Positions 10,541-18,797 of a stretch of 60,669 nucleotides of DNA are shown one piece after another. The DNA comes from Luteitalea sp. Its GTDB lineage: Bacteria > Acidobacteriota > Vicinamibacteria > Vicinamibacterales > Vicinamibacteraceae. The position numbers and the translations under genes are program-made. Position 1 is the stretch's first letter. Every line of letters begins with the position of its first letter. Under the pieces are notes generated by a model. The model saw nothing but the letters and a program-made list of their open reading frames with translations, was not told where the DNA came from and made no database searches. Location of the stretch: contig WHTT01000037.1 of NCBI GenBank assembly GCA_009377605.1, forward strand, positions 1 to 60,669, in the 5' to 3' direction.

Positions 10541-11470
10541 ATGAACCCGCCAAGCGAGGCCGTCATCGTCCTCGAGGGAGTAACCAAGCGCTACGGCGCC
10601 GTCACCGCGCTCGAGGACGTCACGCTGAGCGTGGCGCCTGGAGAGATGTTCGGCCTCATCGGTCCCGACGGCGCCGGCAAGACGACGACCATTCGCCTCG
10701 TCGGCGGCCTGATTCCGCCGACGGCCGGCTCCGTGCGGGTGCTCGATCACGACCCGGTCGCGGACCATCGCGCGGTCGTGACCGACATCGGGTATCTCTC
10801 TCAGCGGTTCTCGCTCTACGGCGATCTCAGCATCGACGAGAACATCGCGTTCTTCGCCGAGATCCATGGCGTCATCAACTACCGCGCGCAGCGGGACCGC
10901 TTGCTCGATCTGACGCAGCTCCGGCCGTTTCGAGACCGCCTCGCCGATCGCCTCTCTGGCGGCATGAAGCAGAAGCTGGCGCTTGCCTGCACGCTCATTC
11001 ACGAGCCGCGGTTACTGCTCCTGGACGAGCCGACGACCGGCGTCGATCCGGTGTCGAGGCGGGAGTTCTGGAAGCTGCTGTCGGAGTTCCTGGCGCAGGG
11101 CATGACGATCGTCATGGCGACGCCGTATCTGGACGAGGCGGAGAGGTGTCGTCGCGTGGCCCTGCTGCACAACGGACACCTGCTCGCGGTCGACGACCCG
11201 TCACGACTGCGTGCGGCGTTCCCCGGTCGCATCCTCCAAGTGATTGCGTCGCCTCATCGTGAAGCCGCGCGGCTGCTCGCCACACTCTTCCCGCCCAACG
11301 ACGTCCAGAGCTTTGGCGAGCGCAGCCACGTGCACCTGGGTGGCGAGGATGCGGAGCAGGCGCAGAAGCGTATCGAGCACGCGTTTGCTGAGGGTGGTCT
11401 GGAGCTGAGGAGCGCGCGCCTCGCAACGCCATCGCTCGAAGACGTCTTCATCGAGCGACTGATCTCATAG
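10541..11470 (+). CDS. ABC-2 type transporter ATPase, first half of a split YbhF
   Basis: About 309 residues. Walker A GPDGAGKTTT (the D is usual in YbhF-like proteins), Q-loop region GYLSQRFSLYGDLS, signature LSGGMKQK and Walker B LLLLDEPTTGVDP are intact. The C-terminal ~80 residues are the typical extension of drug-exporter ATPases, ending in TPSLEDVFIERL. E. coli YbhF carries two such domains in one chain. Here they are two genes separated by tolC. I start at the ATG at 10541; the GTG at 10529, which overlaps the hlyD stop, is nearly as good. Confidence 0.9.
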   Translation: MNPPSEAVIVLEGVTKRYGAVTALEDVTLSVAPGEMFGLIGPDGAGKTTTIRLVGGLIPPTAGSVRVLDHDPVADHRAVVTDIGYLSQRFSLYGDLSIDENIAFFAEIHGVINYRAQRDRLLDLTQLRPFRDRLADRLSGGMKQKLALACTLIHEPRLLLLDEPTTGVDPVSRREFWKLLSEFLAQGMTIVMATPYLDEAERCRRVALLHNGHLLAVDDPSRLRAAFPGRILQVIASPHREAARLLATLFPPNDVQSFGERSHVHLGGEDAEQAQKRIEHAFAEGGLELRSARLATPSLEDVFIERLIS

Positions 11471-11598
11471 GACCAGCCAAGGGGCTCGGCATGTTGATAT
11501 CTCTGCGACTTACGTGGATGCACGGGGGGCCGGCGCCCCTTGGCTGGTCTGACGGTGCTTGTTTTGGCGCGCTCCGCGCGCCGGACCGCTATGCGGTC
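11471..11598. repeat. Three consecutive inverted repeats between ATPase and tolC
   Basis: First, perfect 15-bp arms at 11471-11485 and 11535-11549 (GACCAGCCAAGGGGC and its complement), enclosing 49 nt. Then a 7-bp stem hairpin GGCGCGC/GCGCGCC at 11566-11582. Then a 6-bp stem hairpin GACCGC/GCGGTC at 11584-11598. None is followed by a T-run, so these look like a palindromic insertion or an RNA-processing site rather than a terminator. Confidence 0.75.
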
Positions 11599-11658
11599 GC
11601 ACGACGAGAACGAAATTCATGTCACGGGCCGCATTGCGGTCCAAACGGAGGGGCGGAC

Positions 11659-13041
11659 GTGACCGTATGCTGGCTACCGACGACACGGATCATGATCGCT
11701 GGCGCGCTGGCGGCCATCACCATGACCGGCACCCCGGGGCTTCGGGCACAGGAGGCGCCACAGCAAGGGGCCCAGCAAGGAGCCCAGACAGGAGCACTGC
11801 GGCTTACGCTCGGCGACGCCGTGCAGCGGGCGTTCGAGCACAGCCACAGGCTGCGCGAGCTCGACGCCAGGCGCGCGCAGGCGGATGCCAACATCGGTGT
11901 CGCGCGTGCGGCCGATCTGCCGCAGGTCTCCGCCCAGGCGAGCTACACGCGAACCAATCACGTCGACGAGTTCGGTCTCCAAACGCCGGACGGCCTCTTC
12001 CGCATCGTCTATCCCGATATTCCAGACAACTACACCAGCCGTCTCGACGTCCAGTGGCCGTTGTTCGATGCAGGCCGCAGCCGTGCCACGCGGGAGTCGG
12101 CGAAAGCAGAGGCGCGTGCGGCCGGGCGAGACGAGGCCGACGGCCGCGCCGCGTTGCGCCTGGAGGTCGTGAGCGCCTACTGGGCGGTCGTGACCGGACG
12201 AGAGACCGTTGGCGTCCGCGAGCAGGGGCTCGAGCGGCTTGGCGCCCAGCTTCGCGACGTACAGGCGCAGCTCGATGCCGGCTTGGTTCCGCCGAGCGAT
12301 GTCCTCAACGTCGAAGCCCAAGAATCGGCGCAGCGGGCGGAGCTCATCGACGCCGAGGCGCAGCGCGATATTGCAGAGTTGATGCTTCGCGAGCTGTTGG
12401 GACTCGCGCCCGGTTTGCCGATCGAGCTCGTAGAGTCACTGCAGGTGCCACCGGCGACGGAAGAGTCGCCGGCGGACCTCGCGAAGGACGCGGCAGCACG
12501 TCGCGCGGATCGGCAGGCGCTTGCGGAACGACTCGAGTCAACGCGTCGGCGCGTACAGGCCGCCGACGCTGGTGACCGTCCGTCGATGGCGCTCGCTGCC
12601 GGCGTCGACTATGCGCGACCGAATCCCCGCATCTTTCCGCGCAATGAAGACTGGAACGACTCGTGGGATGTCTCAGCGCGCGTGACGTGGCCGCTCTTCG
12701 ATGGCGGCCGGGCTGATGCGGAGACGGCGGCAGCCCGTGCGGTGGTGGCGGCGGCGGAGGCGCGCCTGGCGGAGTACGATCGCCAGCTTCGGATCGGGAT
12801 AGGACGTCGTCAGCTCCAGCTGCGGGCGGCGCGTGCATCTGTCCAGGCGGCCGAGGACGGCGTCAGGAGCGCCGCCGAGGCCCGGCGCGTGTTGAACGAG
12901 CGCTTTACTGCAGGCGTGGCCACGAGCACGGACTTGCTGGACGCACAGGTGGCGTTGCTCCAGGCCGAGCTGACACGGACGAGCGCGCTTGCCCACGCGC
13001 AGCTGGCGGCTGCCGCGCTGGATCGTGCAGTGGGAAGGTAA
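11659..13041 (+). CDS. TolC-family outer membrane efflux protein
   Basis: A 460-residue channel protein. The GTG at 11659 has a strong GGAGG 7-10 nt upstream and begins a signal peptide (IMIAGALAAITMTGTPGLRA). The internal duplication of the TolC fold is visible: LDVQWPLFDAGRSRATRESA in the first half and ARVTWPLFDGGRADAETAAA in the second, with long Ala/Glu/Arg helices and the family ending FTAGVATSTDLLDAQVAL. It lies between the two ATPase genes of a YbhFSR-like pump and should form its outer membrane exit. Unlike in E. coli, the channel is encoded within the operon. A glutamine-rich repeat (QQGAQQGAQ) follows the signal peptide. Confidence 0.9.
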   Translation: MTVCWLPTTRIMIAGALAAITMTGTPGLRAQEAPQQGAQQGAQTGALRLTLGDAVQRAFEHSHRLRELDARRAQADANIGVARAADLPQVSAQASYTRTNHVDEFGLQTPDGLFRIVYPDIPDNYTSRLDVQWPLFDAGRSRATRESAKAEARAAGRDEADGRAALRLEVVSAYWAVVTGRETVGVREQGLERLGAQLRDVQAQLDAGLVPPSDVLNVEAQESAQRAELIDAEAQRDIAELMLRELLGLAPGLPIELVESLQVPPATEESPADLAKDAAARRADRQALAERLESTRRRVQAADAGDRPSMALAAGVDYARPNPRIFPRNEDWNDSWDVSARVTWPLFDGGRADAETAAARAVVAAAEARLAEYDRQLRIGIGRRQLQLRAARASVQAAEDGVRSAAEARRVLNERFTAGVATSTDLLDAQVALLQAELTRTSALAHAQLAAAALDRAVGR

Positions 13042-13042
13042 C

Positions 13043-13114
13043 GACGGGGTGACGGGGTGACGGGGTGACGGGGTGACAGGGTGACAGGGTGACAGGGTGA
13101 CGGGGTGACAAGGT
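13043..13114 (+). repeat. Nine-copy 8-bp tandem repeat between tolC and the second ATPase
   Basis: The unit GACGGGGT (variants GACAGGGT, GACAAGGT) is repeated nine times without interruption. The last unit supplies the AAGG ribosome-site-like sequence and touches the GTG start of the downstream ATPase. Copy-number change would alter intergenic distance. Confidence 0.95.
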
Positions 13115-14114
13115 GAATCGGGGTAGTTCGGACGTACGTAGCGCGGGGCCTTCAGGCCCCGCGAGCTCTGGCGACGTCGCGATCGACGTGCAGGAGCTGA
13201 CGCGCAAGTTCGGCGACTTCACAGCCGTCGACCGGGTGACGTTCGACGTGCAGCGGGGCGAGATCTTCGGCCTGCTCGGTGCCAACGGTGCTGGGAAGTC
13301 CACGACGATCCGAATGCTGTGCGGTCTGTTGAAGCCGACCTCCGGGACCGCACACGTGGACGGCATCGACGTTGGCCGCGATCCAGAGGGCGTCAAGCAT
13401 CGTCTGGGTTACATGTCGCAGAAGTTCTCGCTCTACGAGCAGCTCACCGTTGATCAGAACATCCGCTTCTACGCGGGGATTTACGGGCTCGAGGGAAACC
13501 ACTACCGAGCACGACGGCAGTTCGTCCTCGAGATGGCGGGGCTCGAAGGACGTGAGCAGGCGCTCACGCTGTCGCTGCCGGTCGGCTGGCGCCAGCGTCT
13601 GGCGCTCGGCTGCGCCATCATGCACGAGCCGCCGGTGGTCTTCCTCGACGAGCCGACCGGCGGCGTCGATCCGCTCTCGCGGCGGCAGTTCTGGCGACTC
13701 ATCGAGCAGATGGCCGACGGGGGCACCACGATTCTGGTGACCACCCACTACCTGGACGAGGCGGAGCATTGCCATCGGCTGGCGCTGATTCACGCCGGCC
13801 GCCTCGCGGCGTTCGGCACCACGACAGACTTCAAGCGCGTCTTCGAGGGACGGCCAATCGTCGAAGTCCAGACCGCGAACCCGGTGGACGTGATGACCAT
13901 CCTCGACGCGCGGGCAGAGGTCGAGGCCACGAGCTTGTTCGGCACGGCCGTGCATGCGGTGCTGACCGATCCGGCATTGGGACCAGATACGGTGCGAGGG
14001 TGGCTTACGGCAGAGGGCGTGCCGATTGGCGACGTCACGTTCGTGGCGCCCTCGCTCGAGGACGTGTTCCTCGATCTGGTAGCCGAGCGGGAGGAACCAG
14101 GGGCGAAGCGCTAG
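13113..14114 (+). CDS. ABC-2 type transporter ATPase, second half of a split YbhF
   Basis: 333 residues from GTG 13113, or 308 from the in-frame GTG at 13188. Walker A is GANGAGKSTT and Walker B VVFLDEPTGGVDP. The signature is the degenerate LPVGWRQR rather than LSGGxQR, which is normal for the C-terminal domain of YbhF-type proteins and supports the idea of an asymmetric ATPase pair. The first 25 residues are not conserved because they are encoded by a REP-like palindrome (13137-13164). The ATPase fold starts at VAIDVQELTRKFG. It ends with the family extension APSLEDVFLDLV. Confidence 0.88.
   Translation: MNRGSSDVRSAGPSGPASSGDVAIDVQELTRKFGDFTAVDRVTFDVQRGEIFGLLGANGAGKSTTIRMLCGLLKPTSGTAHVDGIDVGRDPEGVKHRLGYMSQKFSLYEQLTVDQNIRFYAGIYGLEGNHYRARRQFVLEMAGLEGREQALTLSLPVGWRQRLALGCAIMHEPPVVFLDEPTGGVDPLSRRQFWRLIEQMADGGTTILVTTHYLDEAEHCHRLALIHAGRLAAFGTTTDFKRVFEGRPIVEVQTANPVDVMTILDARAEVEATSLFGTAVHAVLTDPALGPDTVRGWLTAEGVPIGDVTFVAPSLEDVFLDLVAEREEPGAKR
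13137..13164. repeat. REP-like palindrome (TAGCG family) at the start of the ATPase gene
   Basis: A hairpin CGCGGGGCC-TTCA-GGCCCCGCG preceded by CGTAG. The same layout (CGTAGCGC followed by a hairpin with a CTTTAG or TTCA centre) occurs at 28411-28483 and, reversed, at 60505-60532. Confidence 0.75.
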
Positions 14115-14183
14115 CGGCCGCCTCGGCGAGGCGGCCCTACCATCATTCGGGCCCGGGGACCAAGGACCAAGGACCAAGGACCA
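14114..14183. repeat. REP palindrome (GTAGGGC family) followed by a 7-bp tandem repeat
   Basis: 14114-14141 carries the palindrome GCCGCCTCGGCGAGGCGGC ending in CCTACC, the reverse orientation of copies at 20130, 26162 and 53912. At 14156-14183 follows GGACCAA repeated about four times. Together they fill the gap before the permease gene. The ribosome site CAGGAAA lies just after them. Confidence 0.85.
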
Positions 14184-14192
14184 CAGGAAACC

Positions 14193-15326
14193 ATGACGGC
14201 GATTCGGCACGTGCTCGCGGTGGCGCGGAAAGAGATGCGACAGGTGCGGCGAGATACGCGCACGATGGCGCTCGTGCTGGTGATGCCGATGTTCTTCCTG
14301 TGGCTGTTCGGCTACGCACTGAACTTCGACATCCGCGACGTGCCGCTCGCCGTGCAGGACCGTGACGGCTCACCCGAGAGCCGCACGTTGATCGAGGCAT
14401 TCCTCGAATCTGGCTACTTCCGCCTGGTGGACACCAGCCACGACGAGGAGGCGATTCGGCAGCTCATCGACCGCGGGGACGCGCGAGCCGTGCTCGTTGT
14501 CCCGACCGACTTCTCTACCGATCTGCGCAATGGCCGTCACGTAACCATACAGGCCATCGTCAACGGCGACAATGCCAACACGGCCTCTACGGTCATCGGT
14601 TATATGAACGGCGTCGTGGGCAGCGTGTCTGAGCGCCTCGTGAGCGAACGGACCGGCGTGGCACCACGGCCGCTGCCGCTCGTGCTCGAGCCGCGGGTCT
14701 GGTTCAACCCGGAGCTCAAGAGCTCTTACTTTCTCGTGCTCGGCTTGATTGCCTACATCGCGACGCTCACGGCCGTCGTCTCGACCGCGCTCTCAGTGGT
14801 CCGCGAGAAGGAGCGTGGCACATTCGAGCAAGTGCGGATGGCGCCAATCGGCACGATGTCCTACATCATCGGCAAAGTGCTGCCGTACCTGGTGCTCTCG
14901 CTCGTCTCGGTGCTGGGCATCATTCTCGCGGGCATGTGGCTGTTCGGCCTGCCAATGCGCGGTTCGTGGCTCTTACTGCTCGGCGCCACGGCGCTGTTTC
15001 TCGTAGCTGCGCTCGCCATGGGGCTGTTGGCTTCGACACTGGCCGAGACCCAGCAGGCGGCGTTTCAGCTTGCCTCGCTGATGTCGGTGCTGCCAACGAT
15101 GATTCTCTCGGGCTTCATGTTTCCCATTTCGAGCATGCCGCTCGCGATTCAGGCAGCCACCTACATCGTGCCGGCGCGTTACTACGTCGCGGCGCTACGG
15201 TCGGTCGTGCTCAAGGGCGCCGGTCCGAGCGTGATCTTGCTTGACCTGGTGTGCCTCGCGGCGTTCTCCGTGGTGGTGCTCACGCTGGCTGCGATGCGCC
15301 TGCGTCGTCAGTGGCACGGCATGTAG
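14193..15326 (+). CDS. ABC-2 type permease (YbhS-like)
   Basis: A 377-residue permease with one N-terminal helix (MALVLVMPMFFLWLFGYALN), a large exported loop beginning IRDVPLAVQDRDGSPESRTL, and five C-terminal helices (from about residue 180). REKERGTFEQVRMAPI is the usual cytoplasmic motif of ABC-2 drug exporters. It is preceded by an AGGAAA ribosome site. With the next gene it forms the heterodimeric membrane part of the YbhGFSR-like efflux system. Confidence 0.9.
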   Translation: MTAIRHVLAVARKEMRQVRRDTRTMALVLVMPMFFLWLFGYALNFDIRDVPLAVQDRDGSPESRTLIEAFLESGYFRLVDTSHDEEAIRQLIDRGDARAVLVVPTDFSTDLRNGRHVTIQAIVNGDNANTASTVIGYMNGVVGSVSERLVSERTGVAPRPLPLVLEPRVWFNPELKSSYFLVLGLIAYIATLTAVVSTALSVVREKERGTFEQVRMAPIGTMSYIIGKVLPYLVLSLVSVLGIILAGMWLFGLPMRGSWLLLLGATALFLVAALAMGLLASTLAETQQAAFQLASLMSVLPTMILSGFMFPISSMPLAIQAATYIVPARYYVAALRSVVLKGAGPSVILLDLVCLAAFSVVVLTLAAMRLRRQWHGM

Positions 15327-15335
15327 GATTCAACG

Positions 15336-16454
15336 ATGCGACGAGTTCGATATCTCATGTGGAAAGAGGTGATCGAGCTGATGCGCGACGAGCGTACGCG
15401 CTCGCTCGTGTTCATCGCCCCAGTGCTGCAGCTCACCTTGCTGGGCTACGCTGCCACGACCGATGTCCACAACATCCCGCTTGCCATTGTCGATCAAGAC
15501 CGGACGGCTGCGAGTCGCGAGCTGGTGCAGAGGTTCGACGGGTCGTCGTATTTCACGGTGAGGTATTGGCTGACGTCCACCGACCGAATGGACCCGTTGC
15601 TCGAGCGCGGGGATGCTTGGATTGCCATCACAATCCCGGCGAACTACGGCGCCGACATCGCGCGAGGGGCGCCGGTGACGGTGCAGGCGGTGGCCGACGG
15701 CTCGGACGCGAACTCGTCGACGCTGAGTCTTGGTTATGCCAGCTCGCTCGTAGCCGAGTACGCACAAGAGCTCGTGCGAAAAGGGACGGCCGGGGGGGCC
15801 CAATCGGCGGGGATCACACCAGAAATCCGCGTCTGGTTCAACCCTGAGCTCGAGAGCCGGCTGTTCTTCGTGCCGGGTGTGCTCGCGCTCGTGTTGCTCG
15901 TCATCACGACCACATTGTCCTCGATGGCGATCGTCCGCGAGAAGGAGCAGGGAACGCTCGAGCAGCTCAACGTGACGCCGCTCGCCCGCTGGGAGCTGAT
16001 CGTCGGCAAGCTGATGCCGTATGCCGTGATTGGGTTCATCGATGTCTGCTTGGTGCTGGCAATTGCCGTGCTGTGGTTCCAAGTGCCACTACGCGGGAGC
16101 GTGACGCTGCTGTTCCTGCTGACAATGCTGTACGTGGTCAACACACTCGCAATCGGCCTCCTCGTGTCGACGCTTTCGAGCACGCAACAGCAGGCCATGA
16201 TGACTGCGATGTTGTTCTTCCTGATGCCAATGGTATATCTGTCGGGCTTCGTCTTTCCGATCGAGAATATGCCAGTGGCGATTCAGCAAGTCACCTATGT
16301 CATCCCACTTCGCTACTACCTCGAAATCGTGCGAGGTATCTTCCTCAAAGGTGTCGGTCTCGATGTGCTCTGGCCGCAGGCGGTTGCGCTCACCGGGACC
16401 GGTGTGGGCCTGCTGACCCTGGCTGTGCTCCGCTCCTCGAAACGCAGCGGATAA
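15336..16454 (+). CDS. ABC-2 type permease (YbhR-like)
   Basis: A 372-residue permease, same topology as its neighbour: N-terminal helix, exported loop starting VHNIPLAIVDQDRTAASREL, and C-terminal helices with the motif REKEQGTLEQLNVTPLARWE between them. It begins 9 bp after the YbhS-like gene and ends 6 bp before the convergent dehydrogenase gene. E. coli ybhR and ybhS products work as a pair with YbhF; the same is inferred here. The substrate is unknown. Confidence 0.9.
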   Translation: MRRVRYLMWKEVIELMRDERTRSLVFIAPVLQLTLLGYAATTDVHNIPLAIVDQDRTAASRELVQRFDGSSYFTVRYWLTSTDRMDPLLERGDAWIAITIPANYGADIARGAPVTVQAVADGSDANSSTLSLGYASSLVAEYAQELVRKGTAGGAQSAGITPEIRVWFNPELESRLFFVPGVLALVLLVITTTLSSMAIVREKEQGTLEQLNVTPLARWELIVGKLMPYAVIGFIDVCLVLAIAVLWFQVPLRGSVTLLFLLTMLYVVNTLAIGLLVSTLSSTQQQAMMTAMLFFLMPMVYLSGFVFPIENMPVAIQQVTYVIPLRYYLEIVRGIFLKGVGLDVLWPQAVALTGTGVGLLTLAVLRSSKRSG

Positions 16455-16460
16455 CCACGC

Positions 16461-17630
16461 TTACCGTGCTGGTACGACCCGCAGAATCCGATCATCGTCA
16501 GTGACGGGTGAGCCACGCCCGTCGCGATTGCTCGTGGCGATGTAGAGCGCCCCGTCCGGTCCCGTGACAACGTCGCGCAGCCGACCGAAGGCGCCCTCCA
16601 TGAGGCGCTCGCTCAGTAAGACGCGGCGTGGGTTGGCGGGATCGAGACGCAATCGGTGCAGGTGCTGGCCGCGAAGCGTGGCGAAGAAGAAGTCGCCGCG
16701 AAAGGAGGGGAGCAGCGACGCCGTGTAGAACGACGCGCCAGACGGCGCTATCGAGGGCGTGTAAGCCTGAATCGGCGTTTCCATATCGGGCCGTTGCTCC
16801 GAGCCTTGAATGACCGGCCAACCGTAGTTTCGCCCCGCCTCGATGACGTTGACCTCGTCATTGCCGGTTGGTCCGTGCTCGGTAGCGAGAAGCACACCCG
16901 TCGGGTGCCAGTCGAGTCCCTGCGGATTGCGATGGCCCCAGGTGAAGACGAGCGTGGAGAACGGATTGTCGCGCGGCCGCGTGCCATCGTCGTTGAGCCG
17001 GAGGATCTTGCCGTTGCGCGATGCCAGGTCCTGGGCTCTCGATGGCTGCGCTCTGTCGCCCATCGTGAGATAGAGCTTGCCGTCCGGTCCGAAGCGTAGC
17101 CTACCGCCATTGTGGATATTGGCCGCGCCGATGCTGTCGAGGAGCACGGCGGCTTCGCCGAGCCGTCCACCGGCCTCGCGATAACGGACGAGTCGGTTCA
17201 CCGTGGAGCCGTCCTCGCGCCGTGCCGTGTAGAGCAGATAAACGAAATGATTGTTCGCGAAATCCGGGTGGAGCGCCAGGCCCATCACGCCTCCTTCACC
17301 AATCGCTCCCACGTCCGGGACGACGAGCGCCGGCTCGGTGTCCAGGCGCCCGTCGGCGAGGATGCGCACACGGCCGGGGCGCTCGGTGAAGAAGAGGCGG
17401 CCGTCGGGCGCAAAGGCGAGGCTCCACGGCACCTCCAGGCCGCCCATGACGACCTCCGCTGCAAAGCGCGTCCCGTCGCCGGCGGTGAACGTCTGCGCCT
17501 CGCTCGGTGGCGGGCCACTATCACCATCGCAGCCGGTCGCCCCAACCAGGAGAGCCATGGTGACCGCCGCGTGTAGCACGCCGGGAAGCGCTTTGCCTTT
17601 TCTGAGTTCCGTTGCGATAATTCGAGCCAT
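16461..17630 (-). CDS. PQQ-dependent sugar dehydrogenase-like lipoprotein (glucose/sorbosone dehydrogenase family)
   Basis: A 389-residue exported protein with a lipoprotein signal (AAVTMALLVGATGC). The beta-propeller sequence is typical of soluble aldose sugar dehydrogenases: GLEVPWSLAFAPDGRLFFTE, GVMGLALHPDF, HNGGRLRFGPDGKLYLTMGD, WGHRNPQGLDW, EHGPTGNDEVNVI and GRLRDVVTGPDGALYIATSN. The conserved His and Arg-Asn-Gln segments around the PQQ/Ca site are present. It probably oxidises aldoses in the periplasm using PQQ. No pqq genes are in the window. Its ATG overlaps the start codon of the divergent TPR gene. Confidence 0.88.
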   Translation of the reverse strand: MARIIATELRKGKALPGVLHAAVTMALLVGATGCDGDSGPPPSEAQTFTAGDGTRFAAEVVMGGLEVPWSLAFAPDGRLFFTERPGRVRILADGRLDTEPALVVPDVGAIGEGGVMGLALHPDFANNHFVYLLYTARREDGSTVNRLVRYREAGGRLGEAAVLLDSIGAANIHNGGRLRFGPDGKLYLTMGDRAQPSRAQDLASRNGKILRLNDDGTRPRDNPFSTLVFTWGHRNPQGLDWHPTGVLLATEHGPTGNDEVNVIEAGRNYGWPVIQGSEQRPDMETPIQAYTPSIAPSGASFYTASLLPSFRGDFFFATLRGQHLHRLRLDPANPRRVLLSERLMEGAFGRLRDVVTGPDGALYIATSNRDGRGSPVTDDDRILRVVPAR

Positions 17631-18624
17631 GTCGATGCACCAGATGAACACAATGATGGCGTGCTGCCAGCGGGCGCTCGTTGCGCTGGCGGTCGTTGCA
17701 CCTGCGGTCGCGGCAGTCCTTGGCTCCAACGTTAGTGCGTCACGCCAGGCGGCGGCGCCAACCGAGCAAGGACAGGCCGCAACGGGTCCTCCCTCCATCC
17801 TAAAGGAGGCACAGGAGCTCCAGCGCGCCGGCAACGTGGAGGAAGCCATCAAGCTGTATGAGCAGGCCCTGAAGCAGGATCCGACGTCGCACGAAGCGCA
17901 TCTTGGCCTGGGCACCGCGCTCGACATGAAGGGCGAATACACCACTGCGCGCCAGCATCTCCAGAAAGCGCTCACACAGGCGCCGGATGCGGATGCCAAG
18001 CGCAGCGCCAATGTCACGCTCGCCAACTCGTTCGCATTCGAGCGCAACGCCGCCGAGGCGGAGCCGTTCTATCGAGCCGTCTTCGACGCTGCCGTCGCAG
18101 AGCGCAACTTCATCCGGGCGGCCGGTGACGCGAATGCGCTGGCACGGCTCTATCTCGAGTCGGGCGACAGCGAGAACGCCGAGAAGTGGTATCGAACGGG
18201 CTACGAGACATCTCAGAAGGTAGAGTCGCCCGATCCGGACCAGCCGCCGGCGGTCTGGGAGATGCGCTGGAGCCACGCGCAGTCTCGCATTGCTGCGCGC
18301 CGCGGTGACCAGGCCGTCGCCGACGAGCAGGCCGCAGCCGTCAAGGCCGCGTTCGACAAGGACCCCGAGCTCGGCAACGGTGTCGAAGAGTACTACTATT
18401 TGACCGGATACAACGCCGTGCAGCTGAAGCAGTACGACAAGGCCATCGAACCGTTGTCGCAAGCCAATCAAGAGGATGTGTTCATCATGATGCTCCTCGG
18501 GCAGGCGTGCGAAGGTAAGGGAGACCAAGCGAAGGCCCGAGAGCACTACGAGCGCGTGCTGCAGATGGCGGGCCACAACCTGTCGGGCGCCCTGGCAATC
18601 AGCGTCGCCCGAGAAGGACTGTAA
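17629..18624 (+). CDS. Exported tetratricopeptide-repeat protein
   Basis: 331 residues from the first ATG. The N-terminus is a signal peptide (ALVALAVVAPAVAAVLG). From residue ~60 on there are several TPR units, for example the unit around LQRAGNVEEAIKLYEQALKQ, another around GEYTTARQHLQKAL, and a last one around GDQAKAREHYERVL. It should act as a periplasmic protein-protein adaptor; no enzymatic motif is present. The annotated ATG is embedded in the start codon of the opposite dehydrogenase gene. Internal ATGs at 17644 and 17653 would leave the signal peptide intact. Confidence 0.8.
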   Translation: MSMHQMNTMMACCQRALVALAVVAPAVAAVLGSNVSASRQAAAPTEQGQAATGPPSILKEAQELQRAGNVEEAIKLYEQALKQDPTSHEAHLGLGTALDMKGEYTTARQHLQKALTQAPDADAKRSANVTLANSFAFERNAAEAEPFYRAVFDAAVAERNFIRAAGDANALARLYLESGDSENAEKWYRTGYETSQKVESPDPDQPPAVWEMRWSHAQSRIAARRGDQAVADEQAAAVKAAFDKDPELGNGVEEYYYLTGYNAVQLKQYDKAIEPLSQANQEDVFIMMLLGQACEGKGDQAKAREHYERVLQMAGHNLSGALAISVAREGL

Positions 18625-18700
18625 GCCAGCCTTCGCTCGCCTGTGGCGTGCTACGGCTAGGCAAGCCTGTTTCCTGATTCCTGTTTCCCATTCTGCTCGT

Positions 18701-18792
18701 CTGACGGCCCCCCTTCGGGGCGCCGTCAGGCTCCCTCATGGCGAGCCGCAGACGAGTCGAATGCCCTGAGCGAGCGAAGCGAGTCGAAGGGT
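18701..18792. terminator. Hairpin between convergent genes plus a CCCTGAGCGAG-type repeat
   Basis: CTGACGGC (18701-18708) pairs with GCCGTCAG (18722-18729), with an inner CCCC/GGGG stem. It sits between the convergent TPR and MFS genes and may act as a bidirectional terminator. A similar hairpin with the same trailing CTCATGGC is found at 47144-47175. Then 18763-18792 carries a separate palindromic repeat (CCCTGAGCGAGCGAAGCGAG and its tail TCGAAGGG). Confidence 0.6.
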
Positions 18793-18797
18793 GAATC

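Noticed and set aside
13043-13114. Direct repeats as a possible CRISPR array
   Set aside because: Units are 8 bp and contiguous, without spacers; it is a minisatellite.
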